Assembly: GCF_041320665.1 (NCBI RefSeq)
Contig: NZ_CP166730.1
Span: 3,658,001-3,722,000, forward strand
Source of the DNA: Comamonas sp. GB3 AK4-5
GTDB taxonomy: Bacteria > Pseudomonadota > Gammaproteobacteria > Burkholderiales > Burkholderiaceae_C
Length of the DNA stretch: 64,000 nt
Direction of reading: 5' to 3'
The number at the start of each line of letters is the position of its first letter. Position 1 is the first letter of the stretch. Both the position numbers and the translations under genes were made by a program. The notes under the pieces are model-generated. The model was not told where the DNA came from. It was given only the letters and a program-made list of their open reading frames with translations, and did not search any database. Of this stretch, positions 8,164 through 16,163 are shown one piece after another.

Positions 8164-8471
8164 CTGCGCCTCCCTGAAAAACAGCCCCAGGAAAGCCAGG
8201 CGTGAGATCCGGGCTTTGAGATGCCTGCAGGAGCGGGGGTCTCCAGCGCAACAGGCACTCGTCCCACCCCACAGCGGCCAGACGGCGCTTCAGGCGCGGC
8301 GCGCGCCCGCAGACAGTGCATGTGCACGGCAAGGGCGCGCAACAAAGCATCAAGCGTCGTATGGCCGTCTCAAAACAAGGCGGCATTCAAGCCGTAAGGC
8401 TTGAGAAGGCCTGTGCCAGCCAATACAGCCGCCTCACGCATACCCCCTGCGTTGCGTGAAACCTCGGCGTT
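8164..8471. other. Gene-free gap between convergent genes
   Basis: This 308-bp stretch lies between the exonuclease and permease 3' ends. It holds the structured repeat at 8278-8384, a perfect hairpin TCAAGCC-GTAA-GGCTTGA (8387-8404), and a second hairpin TCACGCA/TGCGTGA (about 8434-8460). No supported reading frame was found. Confidence 0.6.
8278..8384 (+). repeat. Structured dispersed element, copy 1
   Basis: Three stacked stems: outer CCAGACGGCGCTT (8278-8290) with AAGCGTCGTATGG (8352-8364); middle GCGCGCCC (8301-8308) with GGGCGCGC (8333-8340); inner GTGCA (8316-8320) with TGCAC (8323-8327). The 3' end is CAAGGCGGC. A second copy is at 46196-46303, also between convergent genes. Between copies the middle stem changes to CTCGCCC/GGGCGAG and the inner to GTAC/GTAC, so pairing is kept by changes on both sides. 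Confidence 0.75.
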
Positions 8472-9887
8472 TCAACGCAGCGCGAGCATCACATTCAACA
8501 TGGCCATCACCGCCACGGCCGCCATATCCACCAACAGCACCTGCCGCTGCACCAGCCGGCGCTGTGCCAAAGCCCCCTCCGGCGCCAGATGACAGGCCAT
8601 CTCAATCTTACCGGGCGAGGCCATCAGCAATAGCGAGGCGCTGACGTTGTGCACCGCCATAAAGGGCAGCACGGCCACGCCCAGCGCCTGGGCAATCTCG
8701 GCCTGGGGTGCTGCAAACATGGCATTGGCGCCCGTGTTGGAGCCCGTCACAAAGCCACCCAGCGCTCCCACAAAGGGAGCAGCAAACACATACAGGCTGC
8801 CGCCCTGGTCCAGCGCATGGGCCAGCTGGGCCGCCATGCCGGACACCGCCATCAGCACGCCCAGCACAATGAACAAGCCGGTGACCGGCGCCACCTGCCC
8901 CCAGGAGCACAGCACGCGCTGCCCCACCTCGCTGCCCGGGCGGCCGCGCGCAAACCACAGCGCCGCCACAAACAGCCACAGCGCGGGCGAGGCCAGCAAA
9001 TGCCCCATACCTGTCCATTGCAGGGCACGCACCACCACGCCAGCCAACAGCACCCCACCCAGCAACACACCATAGGCCTGCAATGCCCGCCAGCCCAGGG
9101 AAGGCAGGGCAGCAGGCTTTGGCCCACCCCGGTTGCGGCGCCGCGCCAGCCACAGAAACAGCACAATCATGGTCAGCGCGCCCAAGGCACCCGCTGGCGG
9201 CGTACCCACCACGGCATTGGCCAAGGCCACCGCCGCCGTCAGCAACAGGCCGGAGCCCACGCCCTGCAACACGGCCTGCCCTCGCTCGCCCGGCGCACTG
9301 GCCAGCCAGGCTGCCACGGCACCGGTCAGCACAAAAGGAATGGCGCTGACCCAGGCCGAGGCCAGGCCCAGGGCATCCAGCGGCAACCCGGCCATGGTGG
9401 CGGCAATCAAGGTGCCCGGCCCCATGGACCCCCAGGGCACGGCGCACAGGCCCAGCAGCCCGATCACCGCCACCTTGCGCGCCGGCAAGCCGTAATGCGC
9501 CAGCAACGGAATGCCGATGGTGATGCCTATGCCAAAGCCCGTGAGGGACTCGGCAAACGGCGTGACGCCATGCACCACCAGCAGCACCGCCCCCACGCCC
9601 GAGCCGGTCTGCCCCAGCACCCACTGCGCCAAGGCCTTCTGCGCCCCCGCCACCCGCAACACCTCGGACAGCAGCAGACCACCGCCGACAATCAACACCA
9701 CCTCCACCAGCACGGGTAGCCACATGTCCATGGCCTGGCCCGCCTGGGCCAGCCTGAGCGGGAAAGCCAGGGCCACGCCGCATGCAGCCGCCAACACGCC
9801 CCCCAAGGCCGCATACAGCGAACGGGCACCGCAGACCAAGGCCACAATCACGACCACGACGGGCAGTGCACTGAGCAGCAGATACAT
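8472..9887 (-). CDS. L-lactate permease family transporter (LctP/GlcA)
   Basis: 471-residue polytopic inner-membrane protein with the LctP family core GVTPFAESLTGFGIGI and GSMGPGTLIAATMAGLP, and a late block GSNTGANAMFAAPQ. Characterised relatives import L-lactate, D-lactate or glycolate with protons. It is shorter than the usual ~550 residues. ATG 9887 follows AAGGTGAC; an in-frame start at 9950 would run through the divergent promoter region and is not used here. An XRE-cupin regulator is transcribed divergently, which suggests substrate-dependent control. The exact substrate is unknown. Confidence 0.88.
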   Translation of the reverse strand: MYLLLSALPVVVVIVALVCGARSLYAALGGVLAAACGVALAFPLRLAQAGQAMDMWLPVLVEVVLIVGGGLLLSEVLRVAGAQKALAQWVLGQTGSGVGAVLLVVHGVTPFAESLTGFGIGITIGIPLLAHYGLPARKVAVIGLLGLCAVPWGSMGPGTLIAATMAGLPLDALGLASAWVSAIPFVLTGAVAAWLASAPGERGQAVLQGVGSGLLLTAAVALANAVVGTPPAGALGALTMIVLFLWLARRRNRGGPKPAALPSLGWRALQAYGVLLGGVLLAGVVVRALQWTGMGHLLASPALWLFVAALWFARGRPGSEVGQRVLCSWGQVAPVTGLFIVLGVLMAVSGMAAQLAHALDQGGSLYVFAAPFVGALGGFVTGSNTGANAMFAAPQAEIAQALGVAVLPFMAVHNVSASLLLMASPGKIEMACHLAPEGALAQRRLVQRQVLLVDMAAVAVMAMLNVMLALR

Positions 9888-9964
9888 TGAAGTCACCTTG
9901 CACAAATATTTCTTATGAGAAATTTTATTTGCACATAGGAAATCCCACAAGACAGGAAACCACT

Positions 9965-10525
9965 TTGAACACCGCCGAATCCGAACCCGATGTGCAATTT
10001 GGCCTGGCCGTGCGTGCGCGCCGGGCGCAGCTGGGCATCACCCTCGACCAGCTGGCCACGGCCAGCGGCGTCTCCCCCGGCGCGCTGTCGCGGGTGGAGC
10101 GCGGCCTGCTCAGCGTGAGCCTGCGCAATGCCATGGCGATTGCCCGGGGGCTGGACTGCGAGCTCAGCGAACTGGTGCAGCAGCCCGTGGCCCAGGTCAC
10201 GCGGGCCGGCGACTATCTGCGCTTTGTGGACGACAACACGGGCGTGGAGCGGCTGGCCCTGGCCCAGCCCACGCCGGGCATCAGGCTGCTGCAGTACAGC
10301 CTGCCGCCGGGTGCAACCTCCAGCCATTTCGCTGCCCACCGCACGGGCACACGCGAGGTGTTCCACATCCTGGCAGGCCAGGTGCGGGTGTGGAGCGGCA
10401 CGGAATCCACGCTGCTGCAGGCCGGAGACACCGCCACCTTGGTGATGGACACCGAGCACCATTTCCGCAATGAAGGCGAGATAGCCGCCAGCCTGATGCT
10501 GCTGGTGATCAGCCCGGGCGGCTAA
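9965..10525 (+). CDS. XRE family regulator with C-terminal cupin domain
   Basis: 186 residues. Helix-turn-helix at about 10-65 ([25 protein letters not shown]), then a small cupin barrel at about 105-185 ([21 protein letters not shown]...[17 protein letters not shown]) that would bind a small ligand. The TTG start at 9965 is preferred because AGGAAA lies 6-8 nt upstream; the frame is open to 9887 but that would overlap the divergent permease start. The gene pairs divergently with the lactate-type permease and is its likely regulator. It converges on the next gene with a 4-bp overlap. Confidence 0.85.
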   Translation: MNTAESEPDVQFGLAVRARRAQLGITLDQLATASGVSPGALSRVERGLLSVSLRNAMAIARGLDCELSELVQQPVAQVTRAGDYLRFVDDNTGVERLALAQPTPGIRLLQYSLPPGATSSHFAAHRTGTREVFHILAGQVRVWSGTESTLLQAGDTATLVMDTEHHFRNEGEIAASLMLLVISPGG

Positions 10526-10914
10526 GCCTGGGCCGGCATCTCACCTTGGGCAAACACCTCCTTGGCTGCAAACAAGCCATTCAAGGCCGCAGGAAAGCCG
10601 GCATACACCGCCATTTGCATGATGGTCTCGACGATTTCCGTGCGGCCCACGCCCACGTTGAGGGCGCCCTGGATATGCACCTTGAGCTGGGGTGCGGCAT
10701 TCCCCAATGCGGTCAGTGCGGCCACCACGGCGATCTCGCGGCTTTTCAGGTCCAGGCCGGGGCGGGAGTAGATGTCGCCAAAGGGAAACTCGATCAGATA
10801 GCGCGCAAAGTCCGGGGCAATGTCCTCCAGGCTGTGCAGCACGCGTTCGCCGGCTTCGCCGTCAATTTCGCGCAGTTTTTCCAGCCCGCGCTGGTAGCGG
10901 TCGTTGGTGTGCAT
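10522..10914 (-). CDS. Carboxymuconolactone decarboxylase family protein
   Basis: 130-residue AhpD-like/CMD fold protein with conserved blocks [37 protein letters not shown] and [18 protein letters not shown]. The family includes 4-carboxymuconolactone decarboxylase and many peroxidase-like or unassigned members; no CxxC pair of the AhpD type is present. ATG 10914 has AAGGA at a good distance; ATG 10920 is possible but too close. The 5' end overlaps the upstream MerR-type gene by about 50 bp in another frame, so the two are probably translationally coupled. The true substrate is unknown. Confidence 0.85.
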   Translation of the reverse strand: MHTNDRYQRGLEKLREIDGEAGERVLHSLEDIAPDFARYLIEFPFGDIYSRPGLDLKSREIAVVAALTALGNAAPQLKVHIQGALNVGVGRTEIVETIMQMAVYAGFPAALNGLFAAKEVFAQGEMPAQA

Positions 10915-11320
10915 GGTCATGTCCTTTTTCAGCAGGTGGTGAATCCGTTGCCAGGGACTGCTCATGGGCAAAGTAGTGCGCGATCTTGGCCCGCAAGGCC
11001 GTAGCGGCCCGGCGCTGGGCCGCAATGTCGGCCAGCACATCTTGCAAATGCGCCTCCAGCATCTGGCGGCGCGCGGCCACCGTGGCGTCCCCCACGCCAC
11101 GCAGCTGCGCAAACACCAGCATCTGGGCGATGGGCATATGCGTTGTGCGCAAGCGCAGCAGGAATTCAATCCAGGCCATGTCCGAAGCCGCATAACGCCG
11201 CTGCCCACCAGGCGCACGGCCAACCGCTGCGATCAGGCCTATACGCTCGTAATAGCGCAGGGTGTGGGCCGAAAGGCCGGTGCGCTTTGCGACTTCGTCG
11301 ATGCTCAGAAGGGATTCCAT
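10862..11320 (-). CDS. MerR family transcriptional regulator
   Basis: 152 residues. MerR winged helix at about 3-72 ([26 protein letters not shown]) followed by a long dimerisation helix and a short, low-conservation tail with no cysteine pair, so it is not a metal sensor of the MerR/CueR type. ATG 11320 is chosen because the residues upstream lie within the promoter. Its own promoter has MerR-type geometry (see 11327-11357), suggesting autoregulation together with the downstream CMD-like gene. Confidence 0.9.
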   Translation of the reverse strand: MESLLSIDEVAKRTGLSAHTLRYYERIGLIAAVGRAPGGQRRYAASDMAWIEFLLRLRTTHMPIAQMLVFAQLRGVGDATVAARRQMLEAHLQDVLADIAAQRRAATALRAKIAHYFAHEQSLATDSPPAEKGHDHAHQRPLPARAGKTARN

Positions 11321-11326
11321 GGGACG

Positions 11327-11357
11327 ATTCTCGAAATTGGAGTGCACTCCAAGTCAA
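11327..11357 (-). promoter_or_regulatory. MerR-type promoter with palindromic operator
   Basis: On the minus strand, -35 TTGACT (11357-11352) and -10 GAGAAT (11332-11327) are separated by 19 bp. The perfect 16-bp palindrome TTGGAGTGCACTCCAA (11337-11352) fills the spacer. A long spacer containing a dyad is the classic MerR-activated design. Confidence 0.75.
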
Positions 11358-11490
11358 GCAGCTTCTAGGAGACGGCTTGCATCTTTTGGTTAAAGACCCC
11401 GTCAGCCCTTATGGCAAAAGCACAGACTGCTCTTCATTTTGAAGTCGCGCTTTTGAATTCGTGTTTGGGAAGTCGCTCCGGTGAGATCGC

Positions 11491-12510
11491 TCAATAAGCC
11501 TTGGCCGACAGCGAGGCCCACAAATGCGCGGCCACCAGGGCCCGCCAGGGTGCAAATTCCAGCAGCCAGTCGCGGGTCTGGGCCTCGGTGACACGCTCCA
11601 CGCCCAGCAGGCCAGCCAGGGCCTTGCGCACGGCCACATCGCCGTGCAGGCTGCCATCGGGCCAGCCCAGGCCGCGCAGCAAGGTGTAGTGCACGGTCCA
11701 TGGGCCTATGCCGAGCACGGCCAACAGTTGCTGGCTGGCGGCGTCGATCTGGGCCGCCGTCATCTGCCCGGCATCGCTGGCGCAGGCCCAGTCCTCTATG
11801 GGCAGGGCGCCGCTGTCCACCAACACGGCCAGGGCCAGCAGGGCCCGCGTCTTGGACTGGGAATAGCCAGCGGCGCGCAGCCCGGCCTCGCCCAAGGCCA
11901 CCACCTGGGCGGAATTGGGATAGGTCCGCAGCGGTGATTGGCTCTCTGTGCCCGGTACACCGCCCAGGGCCTGCCCTGCGGCGCGAATCAGCCGGCGGCG
12001 CAGCGTCACGGCGGCAGCCACGCTGATTTGCTGACCGGTGATGGCCCAGGTCAGCGCCTCCCAGGCAGTGGGCGCAGCCGGCACATGCAGGCCGGCCTGG
12101 GCCCGCAGCAAGCGGCCCAGCTGCGGGTGTTGGGCATGGGCCGCCTCCAGGGCTGCGGGGGGATAGGCCAGGCCCAGCATGCGGCGCACGGTGCCCGCCC
12201 AACGCGCCTGGGTGTCTGCCGATATATCGGCTTGTGGCTTCTGAGGCAGGTGCAGGGTGGCATGCAATTGCAGCGGGGCCTCGCGGCCTGCAGCAGCGCC
12301 CTCCCAGCACAGCTCCAACCAAGCCGGTTGGCCCTGCCAGTCCAGGCCTTTGCGCAGCCGCATCTGCGGCCCCTGTTGATCCAGCTGCTCGGCCAGCTGT
12401 TCGCTGTCGCGCTGGTGAAAGCCCAAGAGCTCCTGCCAACGGTAATCGGGTGGCAAGGTCTGCACATGCAGCAGCGGCTGCCAACCGTTTTGTTCAAGCT
12501 TTTTTGCCAT
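11491..12510 (-). CDS. alkA: DNA-3-methyladenine glycosylase II (AlkA)
   Basis: 339-residue base-excision glycosylase that removes alkylated purines. Helix-hairpin-helix LLAVLGIGPWTVHY and the catalytic Asp in HGDVAVRKAL (about residue 291) identify the HhH-GPD superfamily; the N-terminal half matches the AlkA beta domain. It starts 36 bp after the ada gene on the same strand, the standard adaptive-response pairing. An AATAAG-type stretch at the 3' end carries no clear terminator. Confidence 0.93.
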   Translation of the reverse strand: MAKKLEQNGWQPLLHVQTLPPDYRWQELLGFHQRDSEQLAEQLDQQGPQMRLRKGLDWQGQPAWLELCWEGAAAGREAPLQLHATLHLPQKPQADISADTQARWAGTVRRMLGLAYPPAALEAAHAQHPQLGRLLRAQAGLHVPAAPTAWEALTWAITGQQISVAAAVTLRRRLIRAAGQALGGVPGTESQSPLRTYPNSAQVVALGEAGLRAAGYSQSKTRALLALAVLVDSGALPIEDWACASDAGQMTAAQIDAASQQLLAVLGIGPWTVHYTLLRGLGWPDGSLHGDVAVRKALAGLLGVERVTEAQTRDWLLEFAPWRALVAAHLWASLSAKAY

Positions 12511-12546
12511 TGCACGCAGACTGTATCTGCACAGAAAGCTATGGTT

Positions 12547-13485
12547 TTAAAACAATCCTGGCAGCGCCAGATGTGGATCGCGACCGGCCTGCACCGCCTC
12601 GCGCAGCAGCAGGGCGCGTTTGCGCTCCACACCCCAGCGGTAACCGGAGATGCCGCCGTCATTGCGCACCACGCGGTGGCAGGGAATGGCCACCGCCACC
12701 GGGTTGGCCGCGCAGGCGCCGGCCACGGCGCGGCTGGCACTGGGCTGGCCTATGCGCTGGGCCAGCTCGGTGTAGCTCACGGTCTGGCCTGCCGGAATGG
12801 CCCGCAAGGCCTGCCACACACGTTGCTGAAACGCCGTGCCCTGCACATCCAGCGGCAGGGCCAGTCCCTGTGCAGGCCGCTCCACCAGGGCCGCCACCTG
12901 GGCCATGGTGCTCTCGAAAGCCGCATCGCCCCCGACCAGCTCGGCCCGGGGAAAGCGGTCTTGCAGCCCATGCACCAGGGCCTCGGCGTCATCGCCCAGC
13001 AGCACGCAACACACCCCCTTCTGCGTGGCCGCCACCAGCAAGCTGCCCAACGAGCATTCGCCCACGGCAAAGCGTATGGTTTGCTGCGCGCCGCCGGCGC
13101 GGAACGCAGCCGGCGCCATGCCCAGCATGCGCGGCGCATCCTTGTAAAAACTGCTGCTGGCGGCATAGCCGCTGCCATAGACCGCATCGGTGACCGAGTC
13201 CGACCGCCCCGGCTGCAGCGCGGCCTGCACGGCGCGCGCGCGGTGGGCCTTGGCATAGGCCTTGGGCGTCAACCCCGTGGCCTGCTGGAACATGCGGTGC
13301 AACTGCCAGGGACTAAGCCCCACACGCTGCGCCAGCTCGGCCAGCGCGGGCGGGGCATCGCCTTCCAGCCAGCGGCAGCAGCGCGCCACCAGGGCGGCGC
13401 TGCCGGCCGTGGTGGGTGCGGTGGAGACAGCGGATGCGGCGGGGGCGAGTTGGGCGGTGGTCATGGCATTCTTTGCAGCAGGCAT
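12547..13485 (-). CDS. ada: Ada-like methylated-DNA--protein-cysteine methyltransferase with AraC helix-turn-helix
   Basis: 312 residues: AraC-type DNA-binding domain at about 35-130 (LAELAQRVGLSPWQLHRMFQQATGLTPKAYAKAHR) and O6-methylguanine methyltransferase at about 140-305 with the acceptor cysteine in PCHRVV (Cys269). Full-length E. coli Ada also has an N-terminal zinc domain whose cysteine takes methyl groups from phosphotriesters; that domain is absent here. The activation switch must therefore differ, or sit on another protein. It is in one operon with alkA and divergent from kynA. An alternative start at 13464 is possible. Confidence 0.9.
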   Translation of the reverse strand: MPAAKNAMTTAQLAPAASAVSTAPTTAGSAALVARCCRWLEGDAPPALAELAQRVGLSPWQLHRMFQQATGLTPKAYAKAHRARAVQAALQPGRSDSVTDAVYGSGYAASSSFYKDAPRMLGMAPAAFRAGGAQQTIRFAVGECSLGSLLVAATQKGVCCVLLGDDAEALVHGLQDRFPRAELVGGDAAFESTMAQVAALVERPAQGLALPLDVQGTAFQQRVWQALRAIPAGQTVSYTELAQRIGQPSASRAVAGACAANPVAVAIPCHRVVRNDGGISGYRWGVERKRALLLREAVQAGRDPHLALPGLF

Positions 13486-13593
13486 GGGCGCACTCTAGCG
13501 CGCTGTGCGCGCCTGTGCCTCCACGTTCTTGCAGGCCGCATATGGGTTACGCTTTGCGCTGTTTGACCGATTGCCCCACAGCCCTACCACGCC

Positions 13594-14478
13594 ATGACCA
13601 CCGAATCCTCCGGCTGCCCCTTGCACGGCAGCGGCCGCCCCGCCTCCATCGTCCACGAAGAAAAAGCCCAGCTGGATTTCAGCCAGGACATGAGCTATGG
13701 CGACTATCTGCAGCTGGACCAGATTCTGTCCGCGCAAAAACCGCTGTCGCCCGCGCATGACGAAATGCTGTTCATCGTCCAGCACCAGACCAGCGAACTG
13801 TGGATGAAGCTGATGCTGCACGAGCTGCGCGCCGCCACCGCAGCCATCGCCAACCCGGCCCAGGACAGCAAGCCCGAGGCCTTCAAGATGCTGGCCCGCG
13901 TCTCGCGCATCATGGAGCAGTTGGTCAACGCCTGGACCGTGCTGTCGACCATGACGCCGCCGGAATACTCGGCCATGCGCCCCTATCTGGCCAACTCCAG
14001 CGGCTTTCAAAGCTACCAGTACCGCTGCATCGAATTCTCGCTGGGCAACAAGAACGCCGCCATGCTCAAGCCCCATGCCCACCGCAGCGACCTGCTGGAC
14101 CAGGTGCAGGCCGCCTATGCGGCCCCTTCGCTGTACGACGTGGCCCTGCAACTGCTGGCCCGCGAAGGCATTCACGTTCCGGCCGACCGCCTGCAGCGCG
14201 ACTGGACCCAGCCCTATGAAGCCAGCGAGGGCGTAGAGCAGGCCTGGGCCCAGGTCTACCGCGACCCGCAGCGCCACTGGGACCTGTACCAGCTGGGCGA
14301 GAAGCTGGCCGACATCGAAGACGCCTTCCGCCTGTGGCGCTTTCGCCATCTGACCACGGTGGAGCGGGTGATCGGCTTCAAGCGCGGCACCGGCGGCACC
14401 GGTGGCGTGAGCTATCTGAAGAAGATGCTGGACGTGGTGCTGTTCCCCGAGATCTGGAGCGTGCGCACCGCGCTGTGA
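13594..14478 (+). CDS. kynA: Tryptophan 2,3-dioxygenase
   Basis: Heme enzyme that opens the indole ring of L-tryptophan to give N-formylkynurenine, the substrate of KynB. 294 residues, standard for the bacterial tetrameric enzyme. Conserved blocks include [48 protein letters not shown] and [16 protein letters not shown]. It is separated from kynB and kynU by about 6.6 kb of unrelated genes and has its own terminator, so it forms a single-gene unit next to the ada-alkA operon. Confidence 0.97.
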   Translation: MTTESSGCPLHGSGRPASIVHEEKAQLDFSQDMSYGDYLQLDQILSAQKPLSPAHDEMLFIVQHQTSELWMKLMLHELRAATAAIANPAQDSKPEAFKMLARVSRIMEQLVNAWTVLSTMTPPEYSAMRPYLANSSGFQSYQYRCIEFSLGNKNAAMLKPHAHRSDLLDQVQAAYAAPSLYDVALQLLAREGIHVPADRLQRDWTQPYEASEGVEQAWAQVYRDPQRHWDLYQLGEKLADIEDAFRLWRFRHLTTVERVIGFKRGTGGTGGVSYLKKMLDVVLFPEIWSVRTAL

Positions 14479-14596
14479 GAACCGGTTCAAAGCAGCACCC
14501 TGACGTGATGCCTCCCAACAGGCGCCAACGCGCCCACCCCACACCCCTCTGAATTGCCTCAGCCTCCATGCCCCGGCATGGAGGCACCACGTACCA

Positions 14597-14629
14597 AGCC
14601 CCGCACACCCATGGTGTGCGGGGCTTTTT
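14597..14629 (+). terminator. Intrinsic terminator after kynA
   Basis: 12-bp perfect stem AGCCCCGCACAC (14597-14608) / GTGTGCGGGGCT (14614-14625), 5-nt loop, then TTTT. Confidence 0.9.
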
Positions 14630-15004
14630 GCTGCCTGCACATCTGGGCAGGCCTGGGCACAGCCCTGACAAAACAGTGCGCCTGCAGCGGCGCACTTTCG
14701 GATCTTTCTGAAGCACAGCAAACGCCTGGCTTGCCATCCTCAAAGCCATCAGGACAGGACGCATTCCGCCGTCCATGCCCATCTCCCTGCCCAGGCTCGG
14801 CGCGCTGACACCGGCGCGCATGCAGGTGCCCTCCGCGCCACCACTGCCGCCCTGCGCACGGGATGTGGCACGCGCCTGCATTCCAGCCCGGAGATTTGTT
14901 GCATTGCCACGCCCCAGCCTGCCTGCTTTTGACCCCGTGATCGTTATTCCCCCCGGCACTTCAGCCAAGTCCACGTATTGCGCCTGCACTGAGGAGGCCA
15001 TGTG
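14630..15004. other. Gene-free region
   Basis: 375 bp between the kynA terminator and the DUF4123-like gene. Reading frames here have no family features or ribosome sites. The last part should hold the promoter of the next gene, whose ribosome site GAGGAGG is at 14991-14997. No other signal was seen. Confidence 0.5.
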
Positions 15005-15958
15005 ATGCACACCATGCCCGCATCTCAGCGTTATGTGCGCCGGTTGGTGTATACCGTGGCACAGCCGGATTGGAGCGTTCTGGAGCAGGGGCCTCGTCCA
15101 TGGCTGTGCCTGCATGGCGGCCACAGCGAAACCCTTCAACAAGAGGTGCGCAGCATCACCAGACACCTGGACCAGCAATGGGTTTGGCGCGGCATGGACA
15201 AAAAACACGCGGCCTCGCTGCTGGTTCCGCTGGATGAGGCACTCCATGCCCACGCCATGGAGCACTGGTTCCCCCAGCAAACCGGCCTGATCGTGCTGGG
15301 GCCGGAGGATGGCCGCAGCTTGCTCCGGCATTTGCAGCGCCTGCGCACGGTGGTGGCGTCCGATGGTTTTCCTGTTCCATTCAGCCTGCACGCCATGCGT
15401 GCGCTGGAAGAGCTCTGCGAGGCCTTGCCGGCCGAGCGCCTGGCCAAGCTGTTCGGACCCATAGAGCGCTTGATCTGGCACACAGGCGATATGGCAAGCG
15501 GGGAATACTTGTGCGCTGCGGCCCCATGGACAGCCCCGTCTGCCACGGCGGATGCGCTGCCCAATGCAGAAACCAGCGAGGCGGCCATCAGGCTCACGCA
15601 GAGCGACGAGGCCGCGCTGGAGCAGGCCAGCCACGCCTGGTTTATGCGCGACTGCGCACGTGAATTTCGCCAGCGCTTTTCGGCCTATGGCCTCCCGGAC
15701 CAACAGCCGCAACTTTGGCGGTATCTGGCCCAGTTCACCCATGAAGCCAGCGAGGAGCTGGGCTTCTCCACCGAGCGTGATCTGCGCCACTACATGGCCT
15801 TGCGCTTTGCATACCCGCCATCGTGCTTTGCCAAAGACTCCGCGCTGTGGGAGCTCTTGATGGCAAGGCAGCTGGACAGCCAGCAGCGCTTGTCCGCAGC
15901 ACAGGAGCAGTTGCAGGCATGGGCGCTGTTGCAAGACATCTCTTGCGAGCAGCCATAG
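15005..15958 (+). CDS. DUF4123 domain protein (type VI secretion adaptor-like), orphan
   Basis: 317 residues. The N-terminal ~160 fit the DUF4123 pattern: PWLCLHGGH, then GLIVLGPEDGRSLLRHLQRLRTV, FSLHAMRALEEL and LAKLFGPIERL. The C-terminal ~110 (ALEQASHAWFMRDCAREFRQRF...GFSTERDLRHYMALRF) resembles the helical domain that often follows DUF4123 in effector-loading proteins. Such proteins (Tap/Tec type) normally sit beside VgrG and a toxin and load the toxin onto the spike. None of these is nearby. ATG 15005 is supported by GAGGAGG 7 nt upstream. Assignment rests on pattern recognition only. Confidence 0.65.
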   Translation: MHTMPASQRYVRRLVYTVAQPDWSVLEQGPRPWLCLHGGHSETLQQEVRSITRHLDQQWVWRGMDKKHAASLLVPLDEALHAHAMEHWFPQQTGLIVLGPEDGRSLLRHLQRLRTVVASDGFPVPFSLHAMRALEELCEALPAERLAKLFGPIERLIWHTGDMASGEYLCAAAPWTAPSATADALPNAETSEAAIRLTQSDEAALEQASHAWFMRDCAREFRQRFSAYGLPDQQPQLWRYLAQFTHEASEELGFSTERDLRHYMALRFAYPPSCFAKDSALWELLMARQLDSQQRLSAAQEQLQAWALLQDISCEQP

Positions 15959-16072
15959 GCTGACACGGCGGCCCAGCATGCGCTGAAAGAGGCAAGCGCG
16001 GAGTGCCTGGCGAAACAGGGGGAAACAAGGAGCAACAGGGGGCAATTCCCCCAGGGCGCGTGGATGATCTCA

Positions 16073-16090
16073 GAGCGTGTTTACGATCTC
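16073..16090. repeat. Solo IS/MITE terminal repeat
   Basis: GAGCGTGTTTACGATCTC, preceded by TCA, matches the 18-bp ends of the resident IS and MITEs (three differences from the MITE/IS forms). The identical 18-mer occurs at 31208-31225. There is no partner end nearby, so it looks like a remnant, about 75 bp upstream of the MFS gene. Confidence 0.7.
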
Positions 16091-16163
16091 TGGCCCGCGC
16101 CCCTGCGCGACAGCGCGGGAGCAAGGTTTTCGCTAGGCTTGCGCCCCAGGAGATTTCCCGCCC

